From Symbiodinium natans (taxonomy: Eukaryota; Sar; Dinophyceae; Suessiales; Symbiodiniaceae): 39,822 nt of DNA. Both the position numbers and the translations under genes were made by a program. Under the pieces are notes generated by a model. That model did no database searches, was not told where the DNA came from, and was given only the letters and a program-made list of their open reading frames with translations. The DNA is taken from NCBI GenBank assembly GCA_905221605.1, contig CAJNDS010000820.1:25001-64822 (forward strand). The letters run 5' to 3'. Positions within the stretch are counted from its first letter, which is position 1, and every line of letters starts with the position of its first letter. This document shows, piece after piece, positions 20,467 through 31,453 of this stretch.

Positions 20467-23400
20467 GATTCTTGGAAGCACAGTCACCGGCCTTGAGCCA
20501 GACATGTGGCCTTTTGCCGAACGCATGCACTAAGCATCCAAAATTTGAACGTGGCATGGTGGGAGCTAGAGGCGAAAAGGATTAAGGATCTCATGTTGGT
20601 CGCAGCCGGGTGTTCTCATTTCCTTCGCCACATGCCGCTGCCCAACTGTCCGGAGTGTGTGCAGATGGGCTCTTCTGTGCCAAGATAGTGCAGTTGCCGC
20701 GTGCCGGTTTCCCTAGTTGTTCTCAACAGCCTCCCCCCCTCCCCCCCTCCCCCTCCAACAAATCACACCTCATGTCCGACAGTACCTTTCCGCACTTGGG
20801 CATTCTCACTGGAAAGTTGTGTCCTAGTCCTAGACCCATGCCAGAGTTCGGTGCAATGAAAGCTGGAATGAAGTTTCTTGCGACCGGACTGAGTGCAGCG
20901 CCGTAGTGACACGCATGAGAAGCTGAGGAACGAGCTTGGTGTTCAGGATCCCGTCGGATTCTGGGACCCGGCTGGCTTCACCGCCGATGGCAGCGTGGAG
21001 GACTTCAAGCGCCGCCGCCAGACCGAGATCAAGCATGGCCGCATTGCAACTCGGATGATCGTGGTATTCATCGTGGTTGGAGAGTCAAGCCCACATGTAG
21101 GAGAACGCGACGACGCAGAGCTCATTTTGAGCTTTTTGCTTCTTGCTTTGTTGGGTAGGCCACTCAGCCACTGAAGCAAATTCAAGGCCATGCTGGCGGC
21201 GATGGGCTACATTACTCCTGAGCAACTTGCTGGAAGGGTTACGACAGGGATGGGCAGAGGAGAGGGAGAAAAGCGCATGCCGTGTTAGTGTTGTGCTTGC
21301 ACGGCCTGTGGCATAGATCTGGGCTGTTGACATTCTTCATGGCAGGGCGTGGTGGGGTTCTCATTTTTGTTGTATTTCTTTGTGCTACCTTCATGTCGTG
21401 ATGCTGCGCCATCAACAGATGTGTTTTACACAGCTTCTTGTATGGTTTTGGATCTGTGCTTTTCATCCGTAGAAGCGCCGAGGATCACTGGCAAGTTCCC
21501 TGGATACTTGAGCCCATCGGCCGGCTTGAAGTTCGCGGACGTGCCAAACGGCCTTGCTGCGATCTCCAAAGTTCCCGCCGCAGGTTGGGGTCAAATCCTT
21601 GCCTACATGGCGTTCTGCGAGGTTTCCCAGGATCAGTCGCCCGGCACGGCGGCTGCAGCAGGTGACGTCGGCTTCAAGGTCTTGACCTCCAGCGACCCGG
21701 CTGAGAAGACTAAGAAGCTCTCGGCGGAGCTTGCGAACGGAAGACTTGCGATGATGGCCATCATCGGCATGTTCTTTCAGGCGGGGGATTATGACATGCG
21801 CGTCTTGTTGCGATGACTTCACGTGCGATTTTGAAGGAAGAATGCAAGTCAACATTTGTGTGCAGAATGCTGTTGCTTGTGAATATGATGTTTTGTTCAT
21901 AGGACGGCCTGACCGGAAGCGCCTGGGGTGACTGGGCCAACTACACTGCCTCGCCGCTCCGCGCGTTCGAGAACGAGCTTGGTGTTCAGGATCCCGTCGG
22001 ATTCTGGGACCCGGCTGGCTTCACCGCCGATGGCAGCGTGGAGGACTTCAAGCGCCGCCGCCAGACCGAGATCAAGCATGGCCGCATTGCAACTCGGATG
22101 ATCATGGTATTCATCGTGGTTGGAGAGTCAAGCCCACATGTAGGAGAACGCGACGACGCAGAGCTCATCTTGAGCTTTTTGCTTCTTGCTTTGTCGGGTA
22201 GGCCACTCAGCCACTGAAGCAAAATCAAGGCCATGCTGGCGGCGATGGGCTACATTACTCCTGAGCAACTTGCTGGAAGGGTTACACCCGTTGTCTTTCT
22301 GTCTGTCTGTCTGGAAGGGTTACGACAGGGATGGGCAGAGGAGAGGGAGAAAAGCGTATGCCGTGTTAGTGTTGTGCTTGCACGGCCTGTGGCATAAATC
22401 TGGGCTGTTGACATTCTTCATGGCATCGTGTGGTGGGGCTCTCGTTCTTTTTTTGTATTTCTTTGTGCTACCTTGACGTCGTGATGCTGCGCCATCAACA
22501 GATGTGTTTTACACAGCTTCTTGCATGGTTTTGGATCTGTACTTTTCATCTGTCGAAGTGCTGAGGATCACTGGCAAGTTCCCTGGATACTTGAGCCCAT
22601 CGGCCGGTTTGAAATTCGCGGACGTGCCAAACGGTCTTGCTGCGATCTCCAAAGTTCCCGCCGCAGGTTGGGGTCAGATCCTTGCCTACATGGCGTTCTG
22701 CGAGGTTTCCCAGGATCAGTCGGCCGGCACGGCGGCTGCAGCAGGCGACTTTGGCTTCAAGGTCTTGACCTCCAGCGACCCGGCTGAGAAGACTAAGAAG
22801 CTCTCAGCGGAGCTGGCGAACGGCAGACTTGCGATGATGGCCATCATCGGCATGTTCTTTCAGGCGGGATTATCACATGCGTGTGCCGTTAACGTTGTGA
22901 TGACTTCATTGACTTCATGTGAGTTGAAGGAGGAATGCAGGTGTTAACCTTTAATGCAGAAAGCAGCTTTTGTGTTGTGATGTTTGGGTCATAGGACGGC
23001 CTGACCGGAAGCGCCTGGGGTGACTGGGCCAACTACACCGCCTCTCCGCTCCGAGCGTTCGAGAACGAGCTTGGTGTTCAGGATCCCGTCGGATTTTGGG
23101 ACCCGGCTGGCTTCACCGCCGACGGCAGCGTGGAGGACTTCAAGCGCCGCCGCCAGACCGAGATCAAGCATGGCCGCATTGCAACTCGGATGTTCGAGGT
23201 TAGAGGGCCTGGAACGCATGTAGAGCACCTCTACGACACAGAGCTCATCTTGAGCATTATTCATTCTTGTTTCGTTGGGTAGGCCACTCAAGATCCCACT
23301 GAAGCAATTCAAGTCCATGCTGCGGCGGATGTGGCTACATTACTTCCTGAGCACTTGCTGGAAGGGGTGCGACAGGGATGGGCATAGGAGAGGGCGAAAA

Positions 23401-26400
23401 GCGTATGCCGTGTTTAGTTTTTGTGCTTGCACTGCCCTGTGGCATAGATCTGGGCTGTTGCCATTCCTTCATCGGCATCGTGTGGTGGGGCTCTCTTCTT
23501 TTTTTTTGTATTTCTTTGTGCTACCTTCACGTCGTGATGCTGCGCCATCAACAGATGTGTTTTACACAGCTTCTTGCATGGTTTTGGATCTGTGCTTTTC
23601 ATCCGTAGAAGCGCCGAGGATCACTGGCAAGTTCCCTGGATACTTGAGCCCATCGGCCGGCTTGAAGTTCGCGGACGTGCCAAACGGCCTTGCTGCGATC
23701 TCCAAAGTTCCCGCCGCAGGTTGGGGTCAAATCCTTGCCTACATGGCGTTCTGCGAGGTTTCCCAGGATCAGTCGCCCGGCACGGCGGCTGCAGCAGGTG
23801 ACTTCGGCTTCAAGGTCTTGACCTCCAGCGACCCGGCTGAGAAGACTAAGAAGCTCTCGGCGGAGCTTGCGAACGGAAGACTTGCGATGATGGCCATCAT
23901 CGGCATGTTCTTTCAGGCGGGGGATTATGACATGCGCGTCTTGTTGCGATGACTTCACGTGCGATTTTGGAGGAAGAATGCAAGTCAACATTTGTGTGCA
24001 GAATGCTGTTGCCTGTGAATATGATGTTTGGTTCATAGGACGGCCTGACCGGAAGCGCCTGGGGTGACTGGGCCAACTACACTGCCTCGCCGCTCCGAGC
24101 GTTCGAGAACGAGCTTGGTGTTCAGGATCCCGTCGGATTCTGGGACCCGGCTGGCTTCACCGCCGATGGCAGCGTGGAGGACTTCAAGCGCCGCCGCCAG
24201 ACCGAGATCAAGCATGGCCGCATTGCAACTCGGATGATCGTGGTATTCATCGTGGTTGGAGAGTCAAGCCCACATGTAGGAGAACGCGACGACGCAGAGC
24301 TCATCTTGAGCTTTTTGCTTCTTGCTTTGTTGGGTAGGCCACTCAGCCACTGAAGCAAATTCAAGGCCATGCTGGCGGCGATGGGCTACATTACTCCTGA
24401 GCAACTTGCTGGAAGGGTTACGACAGGGATGGGCAGAGGAGAGGGAGAAAAGCGTATGCCGTGTTAGTTTTGTGCTTGCACGGCCTGTGGCATAGATCTG
24501 GGCTGTTGACATTCTTCATGGCATCGTGTGGTGGGGCTCTCGTTCTTTTTTTGTATTTCTTTGTGCTACCTTCACGTCGTGATGCTGCGCCATCAACAGA
24601 TGTGTTTTACACAGCTTCTTGCATGGTTTTGGATCTGTACTTTTCATCGTAGAAGCGCCGAGGATCACTGGCAAGTTCCCTGGATACTTGAGCCCATCGG
24701 CCGGCTTGAAGTTCGCGGACGTGCCAAACGGCCTTGCTGCGATCTCCAAAGTTCCCGCCGCAGGTTGGGGTCAAATCCTTGCCTACATGGCGTTCTGCGA
24801 GGTTTCCCAGGATCAGTCGCCCGGCACGGCGGCTGCAGCAGGTGACTTCGGCTTCAAGGTCTTGACCTCCAGCGACCCGGCTGAGAAGACTAAGAAGCTC
24901 TCGGCGGAGCTTGCGAACGGAAGACTTGCGATGATGGCCATCATCGGCATGTTCTTTCAGGCGGGGGATTATGACATGCGCGTCTTGTTGCGATGACTTC
25001 ACGTGCGATTTTGGAGGAAGAATGCAAGTCAACATTTGTGTGCAGAATGCTGTTGCCTGTGAATATGATGTTTGGTTCATAGGACGGCCTGACCGGAAGC
25101 GCCTGGGGTGACTGGGCCAACTACACTGCCTCGCCGCTCCGAGCGTTCGAGAACGAGCTTGGTGTTCAGGATCCCGTCGGATTCTGGGACCCGGCTGGCT
25201 TCACCGCCGATGGCAGCGTGGAGGACTTCAAGCGCCGCCGCCAGACCGAGATCAAGCATGGCCGCATTGCAACTCGGATGATCGTGGTATTCATCGTGGT
25301 TGGAGAGTCAAGCCCACATGTAGGAGAACGCGACGACGCAGAGCTCATCTTGAGCTTTTTGCTTCTTGCTTTGTTGGGTAGGCCACTCAGCCACTGAAGC
25401 AAATTCAAGGCCATGCTGGCGGCGATGGGCTACATTACTCCTGAGCAACTTGCTGGAAGGGTTACGACAGGGATGGGCAGAGGAGAGGGAGAAAAGCGTA
25501 TGCCGTGTTAGTTTTGTGCTTGCACGGCCTGTGGCATAGATCTGGGCTGTTGACATTCTTCATGGCATCGTGTGGTGGGGCTCTCGTTCTTTTTTTGTAT
25601 TTCTTTGTGCTACCTTCACGTCGTGATGCTGCGCCATCAACAGATGTGTTTTACACAGCTTCTTGCATGGTTTTGGATCTGTACTTTTCATCCGTAGAAG
25701 CGCCGAGGATCACTGGCAAGTTCCCTGGATACTTGAGCCCATCGGCCGGCTTGAAGTTCGCGGACGTGCCAAACGGCCTTGCTGCGATCTCCAAAGTTCC
25801 CGCCGCAGGTTGGGGTCAAATCCTTGCCTACATGGCGTTCTGCGAGGTTTCCCAGGATCAGTCGCCCGGCACGGCGGCTGCAGCAGGTGACTTCGGCTTC
25901 AAGGTCTTGACCTCCAGCGACCCGGCTGAGAAGACTAAGAAGCTCTCGGCGGAGCTTGCGAACGGAAGACTTGCGATGATGGCCATCATCGGCATGTTCT
26001 TTCAGGCGGGGGATTATGACATGCGCGTCTTGTTGCGATGACTTCACGTGCGATTTTGGAGGAAGAATGCAAGTCAACATTTGTGTGCAGAATGCTGTTG
26101 CCTGTGAATATGATGTTTGGTTCATAGGACGGCCTGACCGGAAGCGCCTGGGGTGACTGGGCCAACTACACTGCCTCGCCGCTCCGAGCGTTCGAGAACG
26201 AGCTTGGTGTTCAGGATCCCGTCGGATTCTGGGACCCGGCTGGCTTCACCGCCGATGGCAGCGTGGAGGACTTCAAGCGCCGCCGCCAGACCGAGATCAA
26301 GCATGGCCGCATTGCAACTCGGATGATCGTGGTATTCATCGTGGTTGGAGAGTCAAGCCCACATGTAGGAGAACGCGACGACGCAGAGCTCATCTTGAGC

Positions 26401-29359
26401 TTTTTGCTTCTTGCTTTGTTGGGTAGGCCACTCAGCCACTGAAGCAAATTCAAGGCCATGCTGGCGGCGATGGGCTACATTACTCCTGAGCAACTTGCTG
26501 GAAGGGTTGCGACAGGGATGGGCAGAGGAGAGGGAGAAAAGCGTATGCCGTGTTAGTTTTGTGCTTGCACGGCCTGTGGCATAGATCTGGGCTGTTGACA
26601 TTCTTCATGGCATCGTGTGGTGGGGCTCTCTTTCTTTTTTTGTATTTCTTTGTGCTACCTTCATGTCGTGATGCTGCGCCATCAACAGATGTGTCTTACA
26701 CAGCTTCTTGCATGGTTTTGGATCTGTGCTTTTCATCCGTAGAAGCGCCGAGGATCACTGGCAAGTTCCCTGGATACTTGAGCCCATCGGCCGGCTTGAA
26801 GTTCGCGGACGTGCCAAACGGCCTTGCTGCGATCTCCAAAGTTCCCGCAGCAGGTTGGGGTCAAATCCTTGCCTACATGGCGTTCTGCGAGGTTTCCCAG
26901 GATCAGTCGCCCGGCACGGCGGCTGCAGCAGGTGACTTCGGCTTCAAGGTCTTGACCTCCAGCGACCCGGCTGAGAAGACTAAGAAGCTCTCGGCGGAGC
27001 TTGCGAACGGAAGACTTGCGATGATGGCCATCATCGGCATGTTCTTTCAGGCGGGGGATTATGACATGCGCGTCTTGTTGCGATGACTTCACGTGCGGTT
27101 TTGGAGGAAGAATGCAAGTCAACATTTGTGTGCAGAATGCTGTTGCCTGTGAATATGATGTTTGGTTCATAGGACGGCCTGACCGGAAGCGCCTGGGGTG
27201 ACTGGGCCAACTACACTGCCTCGCCGCTCCGAGCGTTCGAGAACGAGCTTGGTGTTCAGGATCCCGTCGGATTCTGGGACCCGGCTGGCTTCACCGCCGA
27301 TGGCAGCGTGGAGGACTTCAAGCGCCGCCGCCAGACCGAGATCAAGCATGGCCGCATTGCAACTCGGATGATCGTGGTATTCATCGTGGTTGGAGAGTCA
27401 AGCCCACATGTAGGAGAACGCGACGACGCAGAGCTCATCTTGAGCTTTTTGCTTCTTGCTTTGTTGGGTAGGCCACTCAGCCACTGAAGCAAATTCAAGG
27501 CCATGCTGGCGGCGATGGGCTACATTACTCCTGAGCAACTTGCTGGAAGGGTTACGACAGGGATGGGCAGAGGAGAGGGAGAAAAGCGTATGCCGTGTTA
27601 GTTTGTGCTTGCACGGCCTGTGGCATAGATCTGGGCTGTTGACATTCTTCATGGCATCGTGTGGTGGGGCTCTCGTTCTTTTTTTGTATTTCTTTGTGCT
27701 ACCTTCACGTCGTGATGCTGCGCCATCAACAGATGTGTTTTACACAGCTTCTTGCATGGTTTTGGATCTGTACTTTTCATGCGTAGAAGCGCCGAGGATC
27801 ACTGGCAAGTTCCCTGGATACTTGAGCCCATCGGCCGGCTTGAAGTTCGCGGACGTGCCAAACGGCCTTGCTGCGATCTCCAAAGTTCCCGCCGCAGGTT
27901 GGGGTCAAATCCTTGCCTACATGGCGTTCTGCGAGGTTTCCCAGGATCAGTCGCCCGGCACGGCGGCTGCAGCAGGTGACTTCGGCTTCAAGGTCTTGAC
28001 CTCCAGCGACCCGGCTGAGAAGACTAAGAAGCTCTCGGCGGAGCTTGCGAACGGAAGACTTGCGATGATGGCCATCATCGGCATGTTCTTTCAGGCGGGG
28101 GATTATGACATGCGCGTCTTGTTGCGATGACTTCACGTGCGATTTTGAAGGAAGAATGCAAGTCAACATTTGTGTGCAGAATGCTGTTGCCTGTGAATAT
28201 GATGTTTGGTTCATAGGACGGCCTGACCGGAAGCGCCTGGGGTGACTGGGCCAACTACACTGCCTCGCCGCTCCGAGCGTTCGAGAACGAGCTTGGTGTT
28301 CAGGATCCCGTCGGATTCTGGGACCCGGCTGGCTTCACCGCCGATGGCAGCGTGGAGGACTTCAAGCGCCGCCGCCAGACCGAGATCAAGCATGGCCGCA
28401 TTGCAACTCGGATGATCGTGGTATTCATCGTGGTTGGAGAGTCAAGCCCACATGTAGGAGAACGCGACGACGCAGAGCTCATCTTGAGCTTTTTGCTTCT
28501 TGCTTTGTCGGGTAGGCCACTCAGCCACTGAAGCAAATTCAAGGCCATGCTGGCGGCGATGGGCTACATTACTCCTGAGCAACTTGCTGGAAGGGTTACA
28601 CCCGTTGTCTTTCTGTCTGTCTGTCTGGAAGGGTTACGACAGGGATGGGCAGAGGAGAGGCAGAAAATCGCATGTCGTGTTAGTTTTGTGCTTGCACGGC
28701 CTGTGGCATAGATCTGGGCTGTTGACATTCTTCATGGCATCGTGTGGTGGGGCTCTCGTTCTTTTTTTTGTATTTCTTTGTGCTACCTTGACGTCGTGAT
28801 GCTGCGCCATCAACAGATGTGTTTTACACAGCTTTCTCGCATGGTTTTGGATCTGTACTTTTCATGCGTAGAAGCGCCGAGGATCACTGGCAAGTTCCCT
28901 GGATACTTGAGCCCATCGGCCGGCTTGAAGTTCGCGGACGTGCCAAACGGCCTTGCGGCGATCTCCAAAGTTCCCGCCGCAGGTTGGGGTCAAATCCTTG
29001 CCTACATGGCGTTCTGCGAGGTTTCCCAGGATCAGTCGCCCGGCACGGCGGCTGCAGCAGGTGACTTCGGCTTCAAGGTCTTGACCTCCAGCGACCCGGC
29101 TGAGAAGACTAAGAAGCTCTCGGCGGAGCTTGCGAACGGAAGACTTGCGATGATGGCCATCATCGGCATGTTCTTTCAGGAGACGTGACAGCACAAGCTT
29201 GTCGAAGCTTGTGTCAGTCGTTGCATGCAGTTAGGGCGTTTCTACGAGCATGTCATGTCGCAGAGCATTGTCTGCATGAAGGATGGTTTGACCGGCAGTG
29301 CTTGGGGTGACTGGGCCAACTACACCGCCTCTCCGCTGCGTGCGTCTGACAGCCGCTAA
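18693..29359 (+). CDS. Gene B: plastid light-harvesting polyprotein, 8 LHC units
   Basis: Second tandem copy of the gene, with the same exon plan. Leader exons: 18693-18699, 18953-19017, 19350-19388, 19810-19846, 20095-20174 and 20420-20466; unit exons follow from 20928; tail exon 29282-29359. Predicted length is about 1,480 aa if unit 3 is intact. Two features set it apart from gene A: it has two units fewer, and it contains a divergent block (22550-23500) with synonymous codon changes in exon C of unit 2 and exon A of unit 3. Exon B of unit 3 is 37 rather than 35 nt and lacks the G after the acceptor. Read literally this breaks the frame and would end the protein in unit 3. Because small indels cluster there, a consensus error is at least as likely. 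Function as for gene A. Confidence 0.85.
20928..21780 (+). repeat. Gene B LHC unit 1
   Basis: Exons 20928-21045, 21187-21221 and 21483-21780. One coding difference from consensus: GACGTCGGC at about 21664, giving Val for Phe in AAAAGDFGFK. Intron B carries the GGGTTCTCATTTTTGTTG haplotype of gene A unit 2. Confidence 0.9.
21903..22863 (+). repeat. Gene B LHC unit 2, divergent exon C
   Basis: Exons 21903-22088, 22230-22264 and 22566-22863. Intron A shares ATGATCATGG, TTTGTCGGG and AAAATCAAGG with gene A unit 1, and the 38-bp CTGT insert is present. Exon C carries several silent changes (for example GGTTTGAAATTC, GGTCTTGCT, GGTCAGATC, GGCGACTTTGGC, CTCTCAGCG) and one replacement, Pro to Ala in DQSPGT. 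The change pattern indicates an older lineage kept under protein-level constraint. Confidence 0.88.
22995..23916 (+). repeat. Gene B LHC unit 3, divergent and possibly frameshifted
   Basis: Exons 22995-23180, about 23313-23349 and 23619-23916. Exon A differs silently (ACCGCCTCTCCG, GATTTTGGG, GACGGCAGC). Exon B reads TCCATGCTGCGGCGGATGTGG..., 37 nt instead of 35, with AAG-T at the acceptor. Nearby intron sequence also carries many one-base gains and losses (GTTTAGTTTTTG, CCATTCCTTCATCGGC). Exon C is back to consensus. Confidence 0.75.
24039..24960 (+). repeat. Gene B LHC unit 4
   Basis: Exons 24039-24224, 24366-24400 and 24663-24960; consensus coding sequence. Intron B has one C fewer (TTTTCATCGTAG) just before exon C. 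Confidence 0.9.
25083..26005 (+). repeat. Gene B LHC unit 5
   Basis: Exons 25083-25268, 25410-25444 and 25708-26005; consensus coding sequence; no CTGT insert. Confidence 0.9.
26128..27050 (+). repeat. Gene B LHC unit 6
   Basis: Exons 26128-26313, 26455-26489 and 26753-27050. One silent change, CCCGCAGCAGGT for CCCGCCGCAGGT. Intron B has GGGTTGCGAC, CTTCATGTCG and GTGTCTTAC variants. Confidence 0.9.
27173..28094 (+). repeat. Gene B LHC unit 7
   Basis: Exons 27173-27358, 27500-27534 and 27797-28094; consensus coding sequence. Intron B has one T fewer in TTAGTTTGTGC. Intron C reads TTTTGAAGGAAG. Confidence 0.9.
28217..29179 (+). repeat. Gene B LHC unit 8 (last)
   Basis: Exons 28217-28402, 28544-28578 and 28882-29179. 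One silent change (GCGGCGATC). It shares TTTGTCGGG and the 38-bp CTGT insert with the last unit of gene A, and likewise is followed by the GAGACG last intron. Confidence 0.9.
29282..29359 (+). CDS. Gene B terminal exon with stop
   Basis: Same tail exon as gene A: GAAG acceptor before GAT at 29282, linker ending SPLRASDSR, TAA at 29357-29359. No base difference from the gene A tail was noticed. Confidence 0.85.
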   Translation, partial: DGLTGSAWGDWANYTASPLRASDSR

Positions 29360-30569
29360 GTGTTTGTTCATTTCGACAGTTTTGACCCGGCCATCTCTGC
29401 GCGGGTGTGCCAGGATGTACAGATTTCCAAAAGATTTTGCGCTTTCTTCGGGAACGGTGCTCGACCCTGGTGCCCAGGTCCTTTAGGACCTGCCCAATTC
29501 AAACCTATTCACGCATCTCAACACGAAGTCCTTCCATCAACGTTGACAAGACTATGGAACTCCCGGGACTCGGAGAAAGCCCCTCTCTCTCCGTTCTGTG
29601 CGACGGTTTGCTCCTGTGGCGCAACAGTCAGAGTCGGGTCTTCGGGCTTGGAGTTAAGGGGGATGGGAAGTAACTTGCCTCAGCTGTCCACAGTGTTGGC
29701 ACTCCTCCAGCCTAGCACGGCGGGGATGACCAAGCTGGCGGAATGAAAGGAGTTGTGGAATACGCATCTAGTGATACCTGCGTCCTTTCCGAATTCAACA
29801 AGGTTTAGATGAGCCGTTCGCGGGGGGACACGGGAGCTGCGTTGCGAATGTTGAGTTCGGCTTGCTGCTTGAGAGGAAGTGTGTATGAATTGTACGCAAG
29901 AAGGCCAACTGAAAACGCAAATTGCCTATATGTTCCAGCACGCAGGACATATGGCGGCAAGGCGCAGGCCCGAGCGCCTTTTTTGTTGGTTTTTTTTAGG
30001 TTCGTGCTTTCATGGGCGCTCATGGACGGCTTCTCCTATTGAGTTGGGCACGACCTCTGGAAGTCAACTGCAGCTCGAAGGCTGTAACCCAGTCGCCTCC
30101 TGCAGTAGTCTCGGATGCCGAACGTCCTTAAGTCCCTCAGCCGATATGCCTTAAGGCATGAAAGGACTTCGCTCCGAAACCTTTAGACACATCAACCCCG
30201 AGCCCAAAAACTAATGACCTGCATCTCCATCCCTGCACAAACCTTCATCCTTATCCACACCAAAGATCGCCAAGAAAAGCATTGCCAACATTTGCCAGTG
30301 CTATGGCTTGTTACTTCAAAGGCCCCTTCTGCCGCTGCGGACATCCCATGCCTAACATCGTAAAGACTTTCACTCAACCAAAAAAGTTGCAAGCCGAAAG
30401 CTGCCCTACGTCTTCGGCGCCGAAATCCCAACGTTTACGCCAAAAGCTCCGGACCCTGCCAGCTGAAGGAAGGGCTTTCTCAGCACCCGGTAAACTTGAG
30501 GAATGTTTGCAGCTGACGTCATCCAAAATTCAATCCCCCCGGGAAATGGAGGATTTTCTGTTTTTTTTT

Positions 30570-30629
30570 GGTCCTTTGGGTCCTTCGGGTCCTCCGGGTC
30601 CTTGGGGTCCTTTGGGTCCTTCGGGTCCT
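30570..30629 (+). repeat. 9-bp minisatellite, second copy
   Basis: Same array as at 17809, in the spacer after gene B, with the same copy number. Confidence 0.85.
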
Positions 30630-30882
30630 GTCGCTGGAGCTGTGCAGCGGCGTTTAGCCATGTGAAGGCCGCCTCGATTCGGGTGTCCAGCGTTCCCTTC
30701 AGAATCTTTGGGCTGCTCATGGTCTGGTGTTTTTCTTTTTGAGCTTTTGGGGAGTCCGCCCTCTCTTCTTGAACAGAACTCTCTAGCTCGGGAGCTCCAA
30801 TCGAAAGAACATCTCAGGCCCCGCCAGGCCGCAAAGCCTCGTCGCGAAGCATTGTACGGTTCATGGCCCCTCACACTCTTGA

Positions 30883-30935
30883 AGCCTAAGACTCTGAGAC
30901 TCTGAGACTCCAAGAGCCTCTAAGACTCTAAGACT
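30883..30935 (+). repeat. Short AGACTCTGAG-type tandem repeat, second copy
   Basis: Same repeat in the spacer after gene B. Confidence 0.75.
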
Positions 30936-31400
30936 TCGTTCCCAGGGCCACCCCTGGAGCTGGCAGCTCGAGGCGGCTCTGTCCGAGGACCGTCGCAGGG
31001 CTTCGATGGGCTTCGCCCCAAGCCCGTTAATTTGCTCATGAGAGAGACGCGGGGTTGTGGCATGTTGCAAGGTTTGGAGAAATTTGCCGGGTCTGATGTT
31101 TCGCGTTGGTGGTCTTCGGTGGTTTAGAGGCTGGTCTCGGGTCTGTGATGTGCAGCTGTGTTTATGCGGCGCTAAACGGCGCTAGACCTGAACTCTAGGT
31201 GGTAATCCTTGGGTCTAAACTCCTCCGAGCAAGAGTACCAGGCCCCCTCAGGTCCTCATCTGCAAGACGTCATAGGCAACTACGTTCAGAGTCGGGCTGT
31301 TTCCTTTTGGCGACTCGCTCGGTCGTGCTTGCGTGCTCTTTCTGCACTCTGCACCTCGCCGCTCTCCGCCGCTGCCGCCCCTCAAGGACTTTTATTAAAG

Positions 31401-31453
31401 GGCACTTCTGCAATTTTTTTTCGCCATCGCCTTTTAACTTTTCCTTTTCCACG
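31401..31453 (+). promoter_or_regulatory. Gene C 5'UTR with candidate trans-splice acceptor
   Basis: The acceptor candidate ends at 31400, with the same arrangement as in genes A and B. Confidence 0.35.

Larger units (their letters stand above)
18334..31094 (+). repeat. Tandem segment II (gene B plus 3' spacer)
   Basis: Second direct repeat, starting at the same GATGTTTCGCG word. Unlike segment I, its upstream part has a 10-bp gap after GACCT near 18427, also seen in segment III. Confidence 0.85.
29360..31094 (+). other. 3' spacer after gene B: 3'UTR and intergenic DNA
   Basis: Duplicate of the spacer after gene A at an offset of 12,761 bp. Nothing further is recognisable besides two short simple repeats listed separately. 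Confidence 0.6.
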
